64,000 nucleotides of DNA, from contig CM076851.1 in NCBI GenBank assembly GCA_039519185.1, positions 32,471,799 through 32,535,798 of the forward strand, read 5' to 3'. This document shows, piece by piece, positions 1-14,953 of the stretch. Each line of letters opens with the position of its first letter. The stretch's first letter is position 1. Under the pieces are notes generated by a model that searched no databases, was not told where the DNA came from, and was given only the letters and a program-made list of their open reading frames with translations. The position numbers were made by a program, and so were the translations under genes. The DNA comes from Astragalus membranaceus (Eukaryota; Streptophyta; Magnoliopsida; Fabales; Fabaceae).

Positions 1-208
1 GCTACTACTACTGCTACTACTACTGCTACTACTACTGCTACTACTACTGCTACTACTACTGCTACTACTACTGCTACTACTACTACTACTACTACTCCTA
101 CTACTACTACTGCTCTTACTACTCCTACTACTGCTCTTACTACTCCTACTACTGCTACTACTCCTACTACTCCTACTACTCCTACTACTGCTGCTACTAC
201 TACTACTG

Positions 209-286
<78 letters not shown>

Positions 287-358
287 CTACTACTACTACT
301 ACTACTACTACTGCTCCTACTCCTCCTACTGCTACTACTGCTACTACTGCTACTACAA

Positions 359-392
<34 letters not shown>

Positions 393-447
393 GCTACTCC
401 TACTCCTCCTACTGCTACTCCTGCTACTACTGCTACTACTGCTACTA
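1..447. repeat. Imperfect (ACT)n/(GCTACTACT)n microsatellite
   Basis: This is a long run of ACT triplets punctuated by GCT, CCT and CTT variants, with local 12-bp higher-order periods such as GCTACTACTACT. It runs into the window from the left, so its true length is unknown. It stops a few bases before the sequence shared with unit 2 begins, and unit 2 has no such array at the equivalent point. Confidence 0.95.
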
Positions 448-561
448 CAATCATCCAAACACATCTTTCACTACAAACCTTGAACAAATTTCTGTTCCTT
501 CAAGTAAACAATCTCTCATCAACTCCCTTTTTACCAAAACCAAGAGTCTTCCACCTATTCA

Positions 562-828
562 ATGGTTATAAGTCCAATGCAATATTATAATATGTTTGGA
601 AGTGCGGGAAGTTGCAGTTCATCTTCTGATGGGAGTTGTTCTTTTGTCAAACAAGAAGAAATGATGGGGTTTCAGAATTTCATGAGCAACAGCAACAAGT
701 TAATGGTTAGTCAAAGTGTAAATGTGAACAACCAATGGGAAGGAGAAAAGAGTAATAATGGGTGTTTTACTCCATTGGATTTTGATATTGAGTTGATTAA
801 GCAACTCATTAGGAGCAGTAATTGTTGA
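562..828 (+). pseudogene. C-terminal fragment of a transcription-factor-like gene (unit 1)
   Basis: An 88-residue open frame rich in Ser, Asn, Gln and Met, ending in LDFDIELIKQLI. It has no DNA-binding domain. The composition and the acidic/hydrophobic end resemble the C-terminal regulatory tail of plant transcription factors (R2R3-MYB or NAC type); this is a guess from style, not a domain match. Upstream bases 457-558 also read as protein-like sequence but in another frame, and the codons after the stop continue as an Asn run followed by DGYLNETQQN in a third frame. The piece is therefore a broken gene end. The unit 2 copy at 37288 differs by one residue (Val to Ile) in the open frame. Confidence 0.45.
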
Positions 829-2096
829 AATAATAATAATAATAATAATGATGGTTACTTGAACGAAACACAACAAAACATAGCAGCCAAGAACGAAAAA
901 GAATCAAAACGAAAAATGATAAAATAGCAAGCCAAGAATCAAAAACGCTGAACAACACAAAACATAGCAAGCCCAGAACGAAAAAGAATCAAAACGAAAA
1001 ATGATAAAATAGCTCTCCACACATTTACACAAGGTATAAGGAAATCAGTTTCTCCTTTACTTATCCTTCACATTCCTCTTCATCTCCGCCACTACCTGAA
1101 TCCACATTTTCTAGCAACAACCATTCTATTCACACATTCAGAACAGTACCCATTACTCATTACTATATACTTCACATGAATTCAGCATCTAACCTAACTC
1201 AACAACAAAATAGTTACCAAAATAATAAACAGTAAAAAAGTAAGATCAAAATTGGACAAAGGTTTCTTATGAAGTTCACAGATGATCCAATTAAGTTCTC
1301 AAAACTCGCACAAATCAAACAGAAAGAGAATTAATAGAGAGAAACTTGTCATTCAACTTTCACAATCTCAGCTATAAACTTACAAGGTGGCTTTAACAAT
1401 TTAGAAACTGTTCATTATTTTAACCGAAACTGGAATCAAGTAACAACAAAGTAAAAGAACTAATTACGGAACAAGAGAAATTAACAAAGAAAGACAGATC
1501 TGAAAAATTCGATAACATAACCAGAATCAGGAAAATCTATTATCCATCTATTAAAAAGTAACATGAACAACGCATTACCGTCGAGAAGAATAATGGAGAC
1601 GGTGAGAGGAGAGTGGCATGTGGAGATCGAGCAGAGAGGGAGGTGAACGACGTGTTGCCTCGTCGAACACACAACAGCAGCAACGCAAGGAGGACCTCAA
1701 CGGCGGCGGCGGTGGCGAGGTCGAGCCAAGGGAGAGTAGGGCGGAGACGGAGCACCTAAGAGTTGGAGATGAGTTGAAGAAACGGCGAAGAGGTAGTTGG
1801 GGCTCGCGTTTGTTTTCGCGCGACGGTGTTGCTGGTGCAGAGGGAGCACGCGACGGTGGATTCACGGTGGTTGCAGAGTTCGTTGAAAGTTCGTGGTGGT
1901 TGTTGAGAGTTTACGGTGGTTGTGTGAGCTTTGGGTTTTTTGAATTTGGGAAAGTGATATCACTAATGATAATATCCGTTGAGAGTGGGGAAATTACTAA
2001 TTTACCCCTTTAGTATTTGTTACTAAACAATTGCCTTAGTACCGTAAATCAGTGTCCATTTTTATGCCCATCCACATCTTCTCTGCATGAAACACA
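829..2096. other. Non-coding stretch, no gene recognised
   Basis: It starts with an (AAT)n run and repeated tracts of the form gaacgaaaaagaatcaaaac, followed by A-rich DNA. At about 1600-1920 there is a GC-richer island that is open in several frames on both strands (for example 1618-2013 plus and 1575-1865 minus), with products rich in Arg, Gly, Ser and Pro. Overlapping open frames of this kind are typical of GC-rich repeats, and I see no domain. The unit 2 copy is at about 37555-38770. Confidence 0.5.
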
Positions 2097-2330
2097 TTAC
2101 ATGTCCCAATGCGGTAAGCATATCTCAACAACCATGTTCCATCTGAGTTTCGTAGGATCCCGGAGGCCTCCACAACCAGCCTGTCCCGTGTCATTTTTGC
2201 TGCTCCTGTCGCAATTTAATTTCGTCCATTCAATGGGGGGAGGTTGCCACCTTATCATCATTGTTCCGCGGCTAACCTCATTACAAAAACGAAACATATA
2301 TTTAAACCTTACTTTTTCCTCCGAAATCAC
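2097..2330 (-). pseudogene. RNase H-like fragment of a retroelement (unit 1)
   Basis: The minus-strand frame contains PPPIEWTKLNCDRSSKNDTG followed by QAGCGG and a short LRDP. This resembles the start of plant RNase H-like domains found in non-LTR retroelement remnants, in which W-x-PP-x-x-x-W-x-K-L-N-x-D-G-S is followed by a Gly-rich turn and L-R-D. The usual D-G is D-R here, and the domain ends after about 70 residues without the other catalytic acids, so it is a dead fragment. The matching copy in unit 2 is near 38773-38940. Confidence 0.5.
2297..2306 (+). promoter_or_regulatory. Possible TATA box before a pyrimidine-rich leader (unit 1)
   Basis: TATATTTAAA is followed at about 30 bp by a long C/T-rich tract (2335-2500), the layout of a plant core promoter and leader. 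No recognisable coding frame follows, so this would be an orphan promoter or part of a repeat. The unit 2 copy is at 38963-38972. Confidence 0.3.
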
Positions 2331-2530
2331 AAGGCCCCCTCCCTCACTCTCGTTTTCTCTTTAATTTTCTCTCTTTCATACGAATCCCCCTCTCGCTCAC
2401 TCTCCTTATTTTTGCAAATTTCAAACTCTTTTCTCTTCACACTCTCTCCCTATCGCCCCTCCCTCTCCCCACTCTTCCTTTCTTGCTTTATAGGAACATT
2501 CGTGCTTTACAATTTTGCTTTACATTGAGT

Positions 2531-3240
2531 ATATCATTCAAATATTTTCATTTAAATAAAAATACAAATTAGGGAAAGCAACATATAAGGATTTTGTAGG
2601 CATTATTACACCCCTAACACTGAAACAATTTTAGCTACTAGGTGTGCTTTATTTTGTATTTCACCATCCTTTTAAGAGACTTGGATAGTCTGGAGTAACT
2701 TTTTATTGGAACCTTACTTTTGCATAGGTTTCTTCATTATTGTTGGATATTGTTAATCCATTTTTTCTCAAAAAAAAAGGGAAATGAAAACAAATTAATT
2801 TCTTCATTTTATTTCCAATAAAAGATAAATGAATTGTTTTAATTAACTTTTACAAAATATCTTAATTAATTTTAATTAGTTGATTATTAAACTACAATTT
2901 CACATAATATTTAGAACCATTGTATTTAGTGAAAAAATGATTGTATTTCGACTTTTAAATTAAAAATGTCTTCCAAAAAGGCTTAACAAATAAAATCTTG
3001 ACTTTCACTTATAAGGAAATAACATTGAAAATCAGACAAATAACGTAATAACATTGAAAATCAGATAAAGAAAAATTGAGAGGGATAGAAATAGAGAGGT
3101 AAAAGTCTAATCCACATACATGAACGTTCTCTCAAGGCAACTTGAGATAAAAACCTTATGTCCATAAAAATTAAAACAACACAAACTCACCTACTAAACA
3201 GATCAAATTCATCATTCAAAACACAACCCTAACACTTACA
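2531..3240. other. AT-rich intergenic DNA, nothing recognised
   Basis: AT-rich sequence with short poly-A and poly-T runs and a small direct repeat (ataacattgaaaatcaga, twice near 3018-3065). From about 3110 onward it is homologous to half B (about 18280 and 50580), which marks the left edge of the A/B shared segment. Confidence 0.6.
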
Positions 3241-3242
3241 GT

Positions 3243-3310
3243 GAGCCTCATTAAAACCTCTTGGGGCCAAAACCCAGTGGGAAAAATACCCAAGGAGGAA
3301 AAAGAGTACT
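3243..3310 (-). other. Plant LTR-like conserved motif downstream of SINA-A1
   Basis: Read on the minus strand, this contains TACTCTTTTTCCT, then TTTTTCCCACTGGGTTTT, then AGGTTTTAATGAGGC. To my knowledge that series is widespread in plant LTR retrotransposon LTRs. It lies 100-170 bases past the SINA stop codon, so the gene's 3' end may run into old LTR sequence. All four SINA copies have it. Confidence 0.5.
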
Positions 3311-3413
3311 CTCGATGAGAAAACGAAAAGAATTACTATCCAACAAAAAGGCTAAATTCTCATCAAGGAAATACATAGTAATAAATACATAAAACAGGTG
3401 GTTTTCATCAAAG

Positions 3414-6040
3414 TTATGCAGCACCAATCCTATTTATAAAAATTTCCAATGTAAGCCCGCCAGGAGGTTGAGAAAAGTCAGATGGAATCTGAAGAACAGT
3501 TGATGGCCCAACAGATGCGCTATGTTGAATGTTTTGAACTTTTGCATCACGCAAATAATAACTTTCACCCGATGGAGTTATAGCTGTCAATTCAAATGAA
3601 AACTCCATGTTCAATGTGATAGGTGTAAAATGACAAAGCGTGATATTGTTTCCCATTTTCTCAAACTTATTCTTCATAACGAATATTACGCCATCATCTA
3701 ATTCTTTAAGAATGACAGTTTCCTCATCAAGACGTATTACAGTACCATACATCATACCATACATAAATGGTCGTATTGCAAGCTGATGAGTTGTGTTGAA
3801 ATGGGAGGCAAAATCATTGTAACCAGAACGAAAGTTGCAACCTGCTAGGGGACACGAACATAGTCCGAAGATGGATGCATTCTCAGGTGCTTTGTTAATG
3901 CATGGTATATTCAGGGATTCCAAATCTACTTCTAAAGAAAGACAACGTTGAGTAACAGGCAAGGAGCACACAGAACATTGCTTTTGACCTTCACTATGGC
4001 ACTTGGAACAAGTATGGTGCTCATGGATGCACTACATTATTTAAACACATAAAATCAGAGTAACAAAACATTAAAATTTTCATATATTCAACATTAAAAA
4101 TTACAGCTAGAAAATCAACCCCAAACAATAATTTGCCAAGATAATGAAGACAGAAGCACACAAGAAACAAGACATAATAATAACAGAAACACCACCATTG
4201 GTATATAAAATAGAATCGTGTTTTAATAGATTACCTTAAGTGTTCATTAGTATATGTATCGAATACTACTCATTTAGTGCTTCGTTTACTGAATATGAAT
4301 TTAGAAAAATTAAAAACAAATCATTGAATGCATGTGGGTTCTGATATTCAACAATAGATTAGATATTGAAGCTAGCTCAATTAGAAACAATTCTATGTAG
4401 AAAGTGAAAGTTTCTTCTTGGTGGTTGAGAGATTTGTCTACTCAACAGTTTTTTTGAGAGAGTTGCATGCTAAAAGATAAAGAACAACGCTTCAACTTGT
4501 TTTGGCATATGGCTAAGTGATTTATCTATGAAAAGGTAACTTTCAAGGATTCATTCTTTGGCTTGAATCAAGTCTGCTACAAAGGTTGAAATAGGCAACT
4601 AGAATGATAAGCAGCGAACTTAGGAATGGAGTTGGAGGAGAAAGTTATTTTCTTGAAGGGAGGAGTTGCCTATACAACTCAATTATACAACTCAATTATC
4701 TTGTTAAATCCCTAGATTTGTGTAAGTTTGAAGAGAAAAGGAGGAGTGTTTTTCCATTGAATGTTTCTCAAAGCCTGCTTATATGGTATTGCTATTGCTC
4801 TTTGGTGTTGTTTCTATGAGTGGAGAACTGTTTCTTTAATTTGGGGGCACTCTGGTGTTGTTTCAAAAGTAGGTTGTCTGCTTTTTGGTGTTATTTCGAT
4901 GGGAGTAGCTTACCGCTCTTTGGGGTTGTTACATAGGAAGGAGATTTGCTCTTTGGTGGCGCTTTGGTGTTGTTTCTAAGGGAGCAGCAAGCAAACTGCT
5001 TATGGGTGTTGTGTTCTATCAATAAAATCTCTTCAATATAGAAAAAAAGGGTTTGATCTCCATGGCACACAAGCAAAACATGGACCAAATAGTTTAACAC
5101 ATGCATACACACTTAAACCCAAGTTACAAACTTAAAAACTTAAAGTATAGCCTATTTATAAATAAACGAAATCTGAACAATCTCAACTATGAAAAGATTT
5201 ATAAGGTAAGGAAGAATCTTTGAACTCTTGCTATCATCAAGCAAATAAGTCATTTGATTCTCTATTTGTTCCTCAATCTTCTTTGCTCTCCCTCTTGTTA
5301 TAAGTTACTATCTTAATGCCAAATCTTGAATTTTCATCTCCTTATCATTAATGTTGAAACTACTCCTTATCAATAGTTTTTAAAAAACTTTGAAAATGTA
5401 TTTCCTAAAACAAAACATAAAGTTTTCGGCTTTTTGAATCTTAAGTTTCGTATCATACTAAAGAGTGTTTCTCTTTTCAATATGATAAAGATTAAAGAGC
5501 AGTGTATGGATCCTCTGCTGCCTTTGCACAGTGTACCAGTAAGTAGAACCGTTAGATTTAGAGAGAGAAAAATATTCTCTCTAAATCTAACGATTATGAT
5601 GTATATGTGAAGAGGCAGTAGAGGATCCAGATCTGTGGGAAGAGAGGAAGATCTTTCACAAAATCATGCCTAGTTTTTCTAGCAAAGGAGAAGATCTATA
5701 TCATGCAAATACCTTAAGTCTTTCAAATTTCAAACATTTAACCTAAACAAAAAATTAAACTTTGCAAAACCACATTTGATTTCCTACTTGTAGCACACCT
5801 GATCTAATTAAAACAATCAAAATATAATTTCTTGAAGTGTAAATAATCATAGTGCTTATACCACATAGAGTAAGCTTAACAATGATGGACATCCATAAAC
5901 GAAAAAACTACCTGAAATATAGGACCAGGATTCAAAGGATCAGAACAAACACAGCAATGAAAAACACAGGCCTCGAAAACCTCTCCAGTCTGTATGAGCT
6001 CACTCTTAATGGAAGAATTGCTGGTGCTACTGAGATCCAT
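3414..6040 (-). CDS. SINA-like RING E3 ubiquitin ligase, copy A1 (two exons)
   Basis: Model: exon 1 at 5912-6040, exon 2 at 3414-4031, together 248 codons plus stop. Exon 1 starts MDLSSTSNSS and ends PIFQ at a GT donor; exon 2 starts CIHEHHTCSKC after a TAG acceptor. Joined, they give a RING with all eight ligands: C-x2-C, C-x3-H-x2-C-x2-C and a final C-x2-C (CSVC). Next come a SIAH-type finger half (CSCPLAGCNF, FASHFNTTH) and a TRAF-like C-terminal substrate-binding domain (IRPFMYGMMYG to LTLEIFINRIGAA). Family members transfer ubiquitin from an E2 to bound targets. The first half of the SIAH zinc finger is missing: sequence passes from NIPCINK almost directly to the second half. I chose this ATG because no earlier in-frame ATG exists after an upstream stop. 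Splice sites are inferred by eye. Expression is unknown. Confidence 0.8.
4370..5045 (+). repeat. Intron-resident repeat ending in a polyadenylation-like tail
   Basis: On the plus strand (antisense to SINA-A1) the sequence has repeated phrases of the type ctctttggtgttgttt, then ends in tatcaataaaatctcttc and an A-run, like the 3' end of a retroposed transcript. All four SINA introns carry it. I do not recognise the source; it has no intact frame of interest. Confidence 0.45.
5508..5628. mobile_element. Foldback MITE in the SINA-A1 intron
   Basis: The ends are inverted repeats (ggatcctctgctgcct at the left, aggcagtagaggatcc at the right). The centre is a near-perfect hairpin: gttagatttagagagaga, a short spacer, then tctctctaaatctaac. 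Length and form fit a miniature inverted-repeat element. The same element sits at the matching place in all four SINA introns, so it entered before the genes were duplicated. Confidence 0.7.
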
Positions 6041-6092
6041 ATCAGATAATCTTTTTCTTCTGAGATTTCTTTCTCTGCAATGGGGTTCCTCA

Positions 6093-6100
6093 AATATATA
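6093..6100 (-). promoter_or_regulatory. TATA box of SINA-A1, next to a telo-box-like motif
   Basis: TATATATT on the minus strand lies 53-60 bp before the ATG, leaving room for a leader of about 25-30 nt. Directly upstream is TTTAGGGTT, the reverse of an AACCCTAAA telo-box-like motif often seen in plant promoters. Both are kept in all four copies. Confidence 0.55.
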
Positions 6101-6479
6101 ACCCTAAACAAATCTCCTACTGCTAGAATGTTCCTTCACCTTTTTCGATTATTATAGAACTTTTGATTTTACTCCTTATATAAATATAATAAATGAAAAG
6201 TTATATATAATAATATATTTATTCTAAAATTAATCAGATATCACTTTTGGACAATAAAAAATTCTGTCATTTAAATTACTATATAAATAATAAAAAATTA
6301 TTTTATATTCGTTGTTTTACTAACTAAATTAATACTTTATATTCAATCAATTTATAGGTTTAACATAATTGTATTTTCCTTCTAAAGAAAAAATAATTCA
6401 TAAAAATTAATTTTAATAATATTCTTTTTTTGATGGAATTTACAATATCATTCTAGATCTCCTTATATGTGGACTAATA

Positions 6480-7224
6480 CAATATTTAGCCATATCACCG
6501 TGAAATTAATATTCATATCCAAATGACAATTCAAAAAAATTACTTTTACTATTAGTGAAAGAAGATTTTTCAAAAAATATATTGCAATGATAAATTCAAT
6601 GGAATAAAATTAATGATTCGCTATTTAGTGTAATAAAAAATTGAAATAAATCAAAAACGGAATTATATTAATAATATAAAACAATAGAAAAACCCCCCAA
6701 AAAATAGAAAAAGAAATCAAAATTATATATTTATATAATAGAAATAAGAAAGGTATGTGACCATTTTCCTCTAAAGAATTATGTTAATGTATTGAAGGTA
6801 GCTCCTTTTTTAATAAAAAAATTAGATCTTTTTAGTAGTGGTTTAGGAAGTTATTAATGTATTTTAACTAAGTACATTTTAAAATATCTTTTAAGCTAAG
6901 AAATTTCTTAAAATATGTTTTTTACTTTCTCATTTTTTATATTTAATTAACATTTCTTATACAAATGAAAATAAGATTGAAATTTCATTCTATTTGTTTT
7001 AACTTTTTTTATCAATGACCCAAAATCTTCAGAATGATAACAATGAAATTTATATTCATGTCCAAAATGAAAAATTTAAAAAAAGTTAATTTTAATATTG
7101 ATGAAAGAAAATAATTCAAAAAATATATTGCAATCATAACTCGAATGGAAAAAAGTTAATGATTCGTTATTTAATATAACAAAAAACTGATATATATAAA
7201 TCAAAAATGAAATCATATAAACAA
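6480..7224. repeat. AT-rich tandem repeat, about 550-bp period (A1)
   Basis: A recurring block contains attcatgtccaaaatga, then caaaaaatatattgcaat, then a line resembling gaaggtggctccttttttgat. About 1.4 periods are present here before the LTR fragment begins at 7225. Half B carries several more periods of the same repeat. It is non-coding. Confidence 0.65.
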
Positions 7225-9045
7225 TGTAACATCCCCAATTTAGCTAATTTCATTTATTGAAATTAGCAATAAAGTTATAAGATAATTAATTAGCTAACTT
7301 AAAATAATTAGGCTTAATTAATTATAAATCATAGTAATTTGATTTCCTATTATACATGTGTGTATTCGTTTATTTAAAGATAAATCCGTTTGGGAAAAAA
7401 ACCAAAACGGATTTATCGTTTATTTAGATAAATCCATTTTAAAAGAAAAATGTACAACAGATTTACCTCAACAAAAGATAAATCCATTATTATAATTTTG
7501 CAAAACAGACTTACCTCGGCAACACATAAATTTGTTATTTATAAATTTGTTATAAATAGATAAATCTGTTTTGTTAACTTTTCAAAACGGATACCAAATC
7601 CTTTGGGAAGAGTATATTCGTTCGGGACCCCAATTTCTGATTAATGGCATACCAAATGTCTCATGTGGATACCAAATCCTTTGGGGAGAGTCTATTTCTT
7701 CGGACCCCAATTTCCGATTAATGACATACCAAATGCCTCATGTGGATATCAAATCCTTTGGGGAGGGGTGGATACCAAATCCTTTTTATGGACACCAAGT
7801 CCTTTTCATGGACACTAAGTCCTTTTATTCATTAAGCATGTTATGTTCTCTCTCGTTACATAACTAGTCAAACGGTTTTGACACTATAATCATATATCAT
7901 TCATTTTGCTTTATGAACAATTCGGAGTGCAAACATATTCAATCATCAATGGGAAGGGTTAAGAAAAGGATTGGGAATGAGATCGCATCGAAACAGGAGC
8001 GAAAAACCGACTTTTGAAAATGCTATCAGCAGGGGGCACGACCCGGGCTTGGAGGCGCACGGGTCGGGTTTGTGCACCAGCTTCCCAAAATGTTGCGTTT
8101 TCGCAAAATTTGCTATTCCGTTCGATTCCGTTACTCGTTCCGCTCCATTCCTAATTCAAACACAGCCCATAACTGTCACAATAACCACTTCAAACAATCA
8201 ATTTCAAGCCATCAATCATCAATGAAAACTGTAAAAACCTCAATGTATAGGAATCACATCCAAACACGACACAATCCAAAAATAACAGTTTTAATGACTC
8301 GAATTCAACATACAAACAACTAGAACATTACATAGCACACAAATTCGGGAAGAACTCACCTCAATGTCGGAATCTACACGAAGGAAGCGAAAGAATAAAA
8401 ATCAAGTCAAGCCTTAAGCTTCTAAACACCCAAATCGAACCCTAGGTACCAAAAATCCTCAAAGTGTCCCCAAACTCAAAATTAAGCTTCAAACCTTAGT
8501 AAATCTACCATGTGGGTGATGATAAACCTCTAGGAGCCTTCCAATCCAACACACAACCCTTGACAACCCCAAATCAACTCTTCAATCTCACACACACCCT
8601 TGAACTTTGAGAAGAAAGAGTGAGGGAAAATGGATATTTTTGATGCTCTAATCTTTTAGGTGATGATGAAAACGAAATTAAAGGGAGAAGAAGTGATGAT
8701 TTTGAGCTAGGTTTTGGTTGGGTTTCACTTTTCTTCTTCTCTTCTCCTTTCCTTCTTTCTTCCCTTTTCTTTCCTTTTTTTTCTTCTCTTCTCTCGAACT
8801 GTCCTCTCTTTTCTCACTTCTTTCTTTTTCTTTTTCTTTTAAAACCAAATAAAATGAGAGTGTGGCTGTGATGAGGTAAAATGACCATCATGTCCTTATT
8901 CTCTTCTTAATTGCTTAACAAGCCCCACACCAATCAATGTTTAATTTAGCAATCAATTAATAAAATTATCAATCAAGCACTATTTAAAAATAATTAAATG
9001 GTCCAAGCATCAAGGTAATTAAATTAATTACTTTGGGATGTTACA
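7225..9045. mobile_element. Chimeric LTR fragment with inverted TGTAACATCCC ends (unit 1)
   Basis: The left end reads TGTAACATCCCC and the right end GGGATGTTACA. Both therefore look like the 5' start of the TGTAACATCC LTR family, in opposite orientations. The flanking five bases differ (AACAA and ACATC), so this is not a simple solo LTR. The right part (about 7960-9045, minus) has the family's early landmarks: a conserved TCATTTTACC line and a gcacgggtcg type GC-rich tract. The left part differs. A rearrangement or two abutting LTR pieces is the simplest reading. The right end cuts into the PMD pseudogene. Confidence 0.6.
7588..7835 (+). repeat. About 78-bp tandem repeat (GGATACCAAATCCTTTGGG unit)
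   Basis: The phrase ggataccaaatcctttggg recurs at about 7588, 7666 and 7742 with near-identical sequence between the first two, then decays into shorter repeats (ggacaccaagtcc). The 98-residue frame across it is a by-product of a period divisible by three. Same in unit 2 at 43837-44085. Confidence 0.7.
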
Positions 9046-9047
9046 AC

Positions 9048-10364
9048 ATCAGTCTGCCTCCTCTTACACCTCCCATCACGTGGACCCGATACTACCCTAG
9101 TGGTATCCCGCACATATATCTTGGGGAAGTAATCAAAACTCCATGTCTGAAAAGAACAAATAAACAATCTCGTTAAAAACAACATATTAAAATAAAAACA
9201 AACTCGTTAAAAACAACATATAAAAATAAACAAATATTACGATGATCAGCGTTGCATACCCCCCTAATTGGCAGCTATTGGACAAAGATGCAAAGTTCAA
9301 CTGATCATACAAATATGCCAAGCAAGCTGAACCCCACACCCATGAACTAACTTGGTTAATGTCCTCCAGTAGATACAACCACTTTGCCTCAACTTTGTTT
9401 CCGGTCTTGCTAGTAAATATGGTCATCCCCAATAAAAGCAATAAGAATGCCCTTGCAGTGAGAATTTGTTGGCCCTATTCTATGTGACCTTTGCAGACCG
9501 CCAGTAGCCATTCAAACCGGAAATATTCCCCCTGCGGGCTATAGTCTCCACTGTAGCTTCAAGAAGAGTAACCCCCAAAAAATTCACAGGCAGCTGAATG
9601 GTTATGTCAACAGTCACAAGATTGAGGGGGGATCTGTAAAACCTGCCCGTCAAGGGTAAATGAAGCAAACATGACACATCATCCAAAGTGATCGTCATTT
9701 CACCAAATGGTAACTGAAACGAACTACTCTCTGAATGCCATCTCTCAACAAAAGCAGATATCAGCTCATGATCAACAGTGGGGAGAGCAGAACAGACGAG
9801 GGGCTTTAAACCTGACTGATCAATGAATTGATAAAAGGCAAGGGTCTGTGCTAGAGGGGCCAAGTGTTTATGGATTTTGTTGCGATGTGCAGATATTTTC
9901 AATTTTTCCCTAAACTGAATAAATTAAAAAGAAAACAATTATTAGAGTAAATTTATATAACAAGACTAAGTAAAAAATATATTTAACTATTTGTATAGTT
10001 TTTACCCGGCCTCTAAGAATTTTAGATGTTGCGTGAGCATAAAAGGTTGTAAGCAGCGAACCATCCATATATAGGTCCAACCAGGCTATTGCTGCTCCTC
10101 CTCCTCATCATGAGCCGGGTAGTCCTGACTAGCTTGCTCCTCCTCCTCCTCCATGTGCTGCTCAGAAGCCTTATCTATACGGCGGGTGCCATCTCGTCCA
10201 TGGGCACGTCTATCTCGGTTAGAAGCATGGACGGCTATCCTGATCCGAGTGCGTGTACTCACCAGAGTTTCTTCCGATCTACCAGCCAACCGTGAGGAAT
10301 GCCCTCGCAATATCAATCTTGGTGAATTACCTGAAATTCTGCCACCTACTCTAGTGTGTGCCAC
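9048..10364 (-). pseudogene. Plant mobile domain (PMD, MAIN-like) pseudogene, unit 1
   Basis: Pieces in order on the minus strand: 10364-10086, an Arg-rich start (MAHTRVGGRISGNSP) and an acidic Glu run; about 10085-10015, DGSLLTTFYAHATSKILRGR; 9911-9480, a core with FGEMTITLDDVSCLLHLPLT; about 9450-9230, ARAFLLLLLGMTIFTSKTG and ISSW/VSSWVWGSACLAYLY-type sequence; 9150-9048, TWSFDYFPKIYVRD after a TTTTCAG acceptor. These match the aminotransferase-like plant mobile domain, found in MAIN-like proteins and in transposons. It is broken: a TAG replaces a Gln codon after the Glu run, a second TAG follows AK-VT near 9470, frames shift at both points, and the 3' part is lost at the LTR fragment. Unit 2 has CAG at both TAG positions. 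Confidence 0.75.
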
Positions 10365-10430
10365 TGCAAAAAATTAAAAAAAAAACATTAGTTTTTTAAT
10401 TAAAAAAATAATTAAAATCAAACAATCAAC

Positions 10431-10860
10431 TACGGATTTATCATAGATCCGTTTTGTAAACCACAACCAAAACGGAGTTATTTCTAAAAAGATAAATTCG
10501 TAAGCAATTTTTGAACGTAAACGGATTTACCTAAATCCGTTGCGAGTTTTTCGAACCACAAATGGATTTATGTGAATCCGGTTTAAAAATTTTGTGAAAA
10601 CGGATTTATGTACTTCCGTCTCGTTGGATTTAGGTAAATCCGTGAAGAAGAAATTTCAGACTTACTTGCTCTCTCAAACGGATGTATGTGACAAATGAGA
10701 AAGGATTTTAGGTTTTTGTTAAGGTTGGAGGGTATTTTTGGTTTTTCACAAGGGCTGTGGGGGTATGAGGTATAAGAGTGGGGTATAAAAAATGAAACCC
10801 AATAGTTTTTGGCTTCCCAACGAATTCTAGTCATGCATGAAAAATATCTTGTGTTGGAAT
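10431..10860. other. Region upstream of PMD with repeated AAACGGATTTA motifs
   Basis: The words aaacggattta and taaatccgt recur in both orientations about ten times. The same words occur at 7385-7600 on the far side of the PMD gene, with the LTR fragment between. They may be subterminal repeats of a PMD-bearing transposon whose ends I could not define. Confidence 0.4.
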
Positions 10861-11370
10861 TGTAACACTCTATTTAGTTATAGCCTATTTTGTAGTAAGT
10901 ATATAGCTGCAGAAAAGTTTAAGAAAATAAACTATACTTTTCGTAAACTCGTTGGATTAGGATTAAAAATTAAAAACCATTTATTCATTTAAAATGCTAA
11001 TGCTCGTAATTCATTTATTTATCCTTTAAAAAAGAAATGACATTTGGTCTCCGAAAAACACGTATACATAACATTTTAAAAGAAACGTTATCATTTTTAA
11101 ATAAATATCATTGACAATAAAAGAATCATATATTACTAATCTACTAGCGTGGACCAACTTCTACTAAGTTATGAATACAAATACAATAATACAAATATCC
11201 TTTTAATACAAATTAACTTTACATAATTAAACATTATTTGCAATTGCTTCTCAACTACCTGTAACCAATTATTAACAATTCATCTTCAATACTCTCAGGT
11301 GGTTAACTATATAAAAGAGAAATTAAAAACACTGAGATAAAATCTCAGCAAATGTTTCCGACACACACGC
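10861..11370. other. Intergenic DNA before the CAA satellite, no gene
   Basis: It starts at TGTAACACTC, which resembles an LTR start of the local family, but no partner end was found. The rest is AT-rich with no open frame of interest. The unit 2 copy is at about 47117-47627. Confidence 0.4.
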
Positions 11371-14520
<3,150 letters not shown>

Positions 14521-14919
14521 TAAACACGTATCTAGACTCGCATCACGACACAAAGTCACATCAGTGCTCATACAATGATTTCACATAACACATACTATAT
14601 GAAACACAAGTCATGGTCACATGGTACCCCAAACGAAGAAACACTCACATTAACCGATATGTAGCAATTACTCACACGGTCTTTCTTTCACAATGTTATA
14701 TGCATGTCAGATGCCGCAGTAAGCTTCATTCATTCTTGTAATATAATCTTACTTATCCTTTTTCATCAATAGTCACAATCACCAATGCATCAAAGAACAA
14801 CATCATAAACCAGACAACTATTACCAAAATCGTTAAACTATACAACTCCTTCTATATACATTAAACTTATATACACTAAAACTAAATAGCTTTAACATAT
14901 ACATTAAACTTTTAATAAA

Positions 14920-14953
<34 letters not shown>

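Noticed and set aside
1540..2013. Overlapping open frames on both strands in a GC-rich island (also 38210-38614)
   Set aside because: Open in several frames at once, low-complexity Arg/Pro/Ser products, no domain; kept only as a note.
4604..4979. Open frames inside the SINA intron (MFLKACLYG type, also in A2 and B2)
   Set aside because: They lie antisense in a repeat with an AATAAA and A-tail, frames differ between copies, no known domain.
7571..7867. 98-residue plus-strand frame (also 43820-44116)
   Set aside because: Created by the roughly 78-bp tandem repeat, whose period is divisible by three.
7225..9045. Reading this segment as a plain solo LTR
   Set aside because: The flanking five bases differ and both ends are of the 5' LTR type, so the solo LTR model does not fit.
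10089..10377. Plus-strand frames opposite the PMD start (also 46345-46633)
   Set aside because: Shadows of the acidic and Arg-rich PMD exon on the minus strand.
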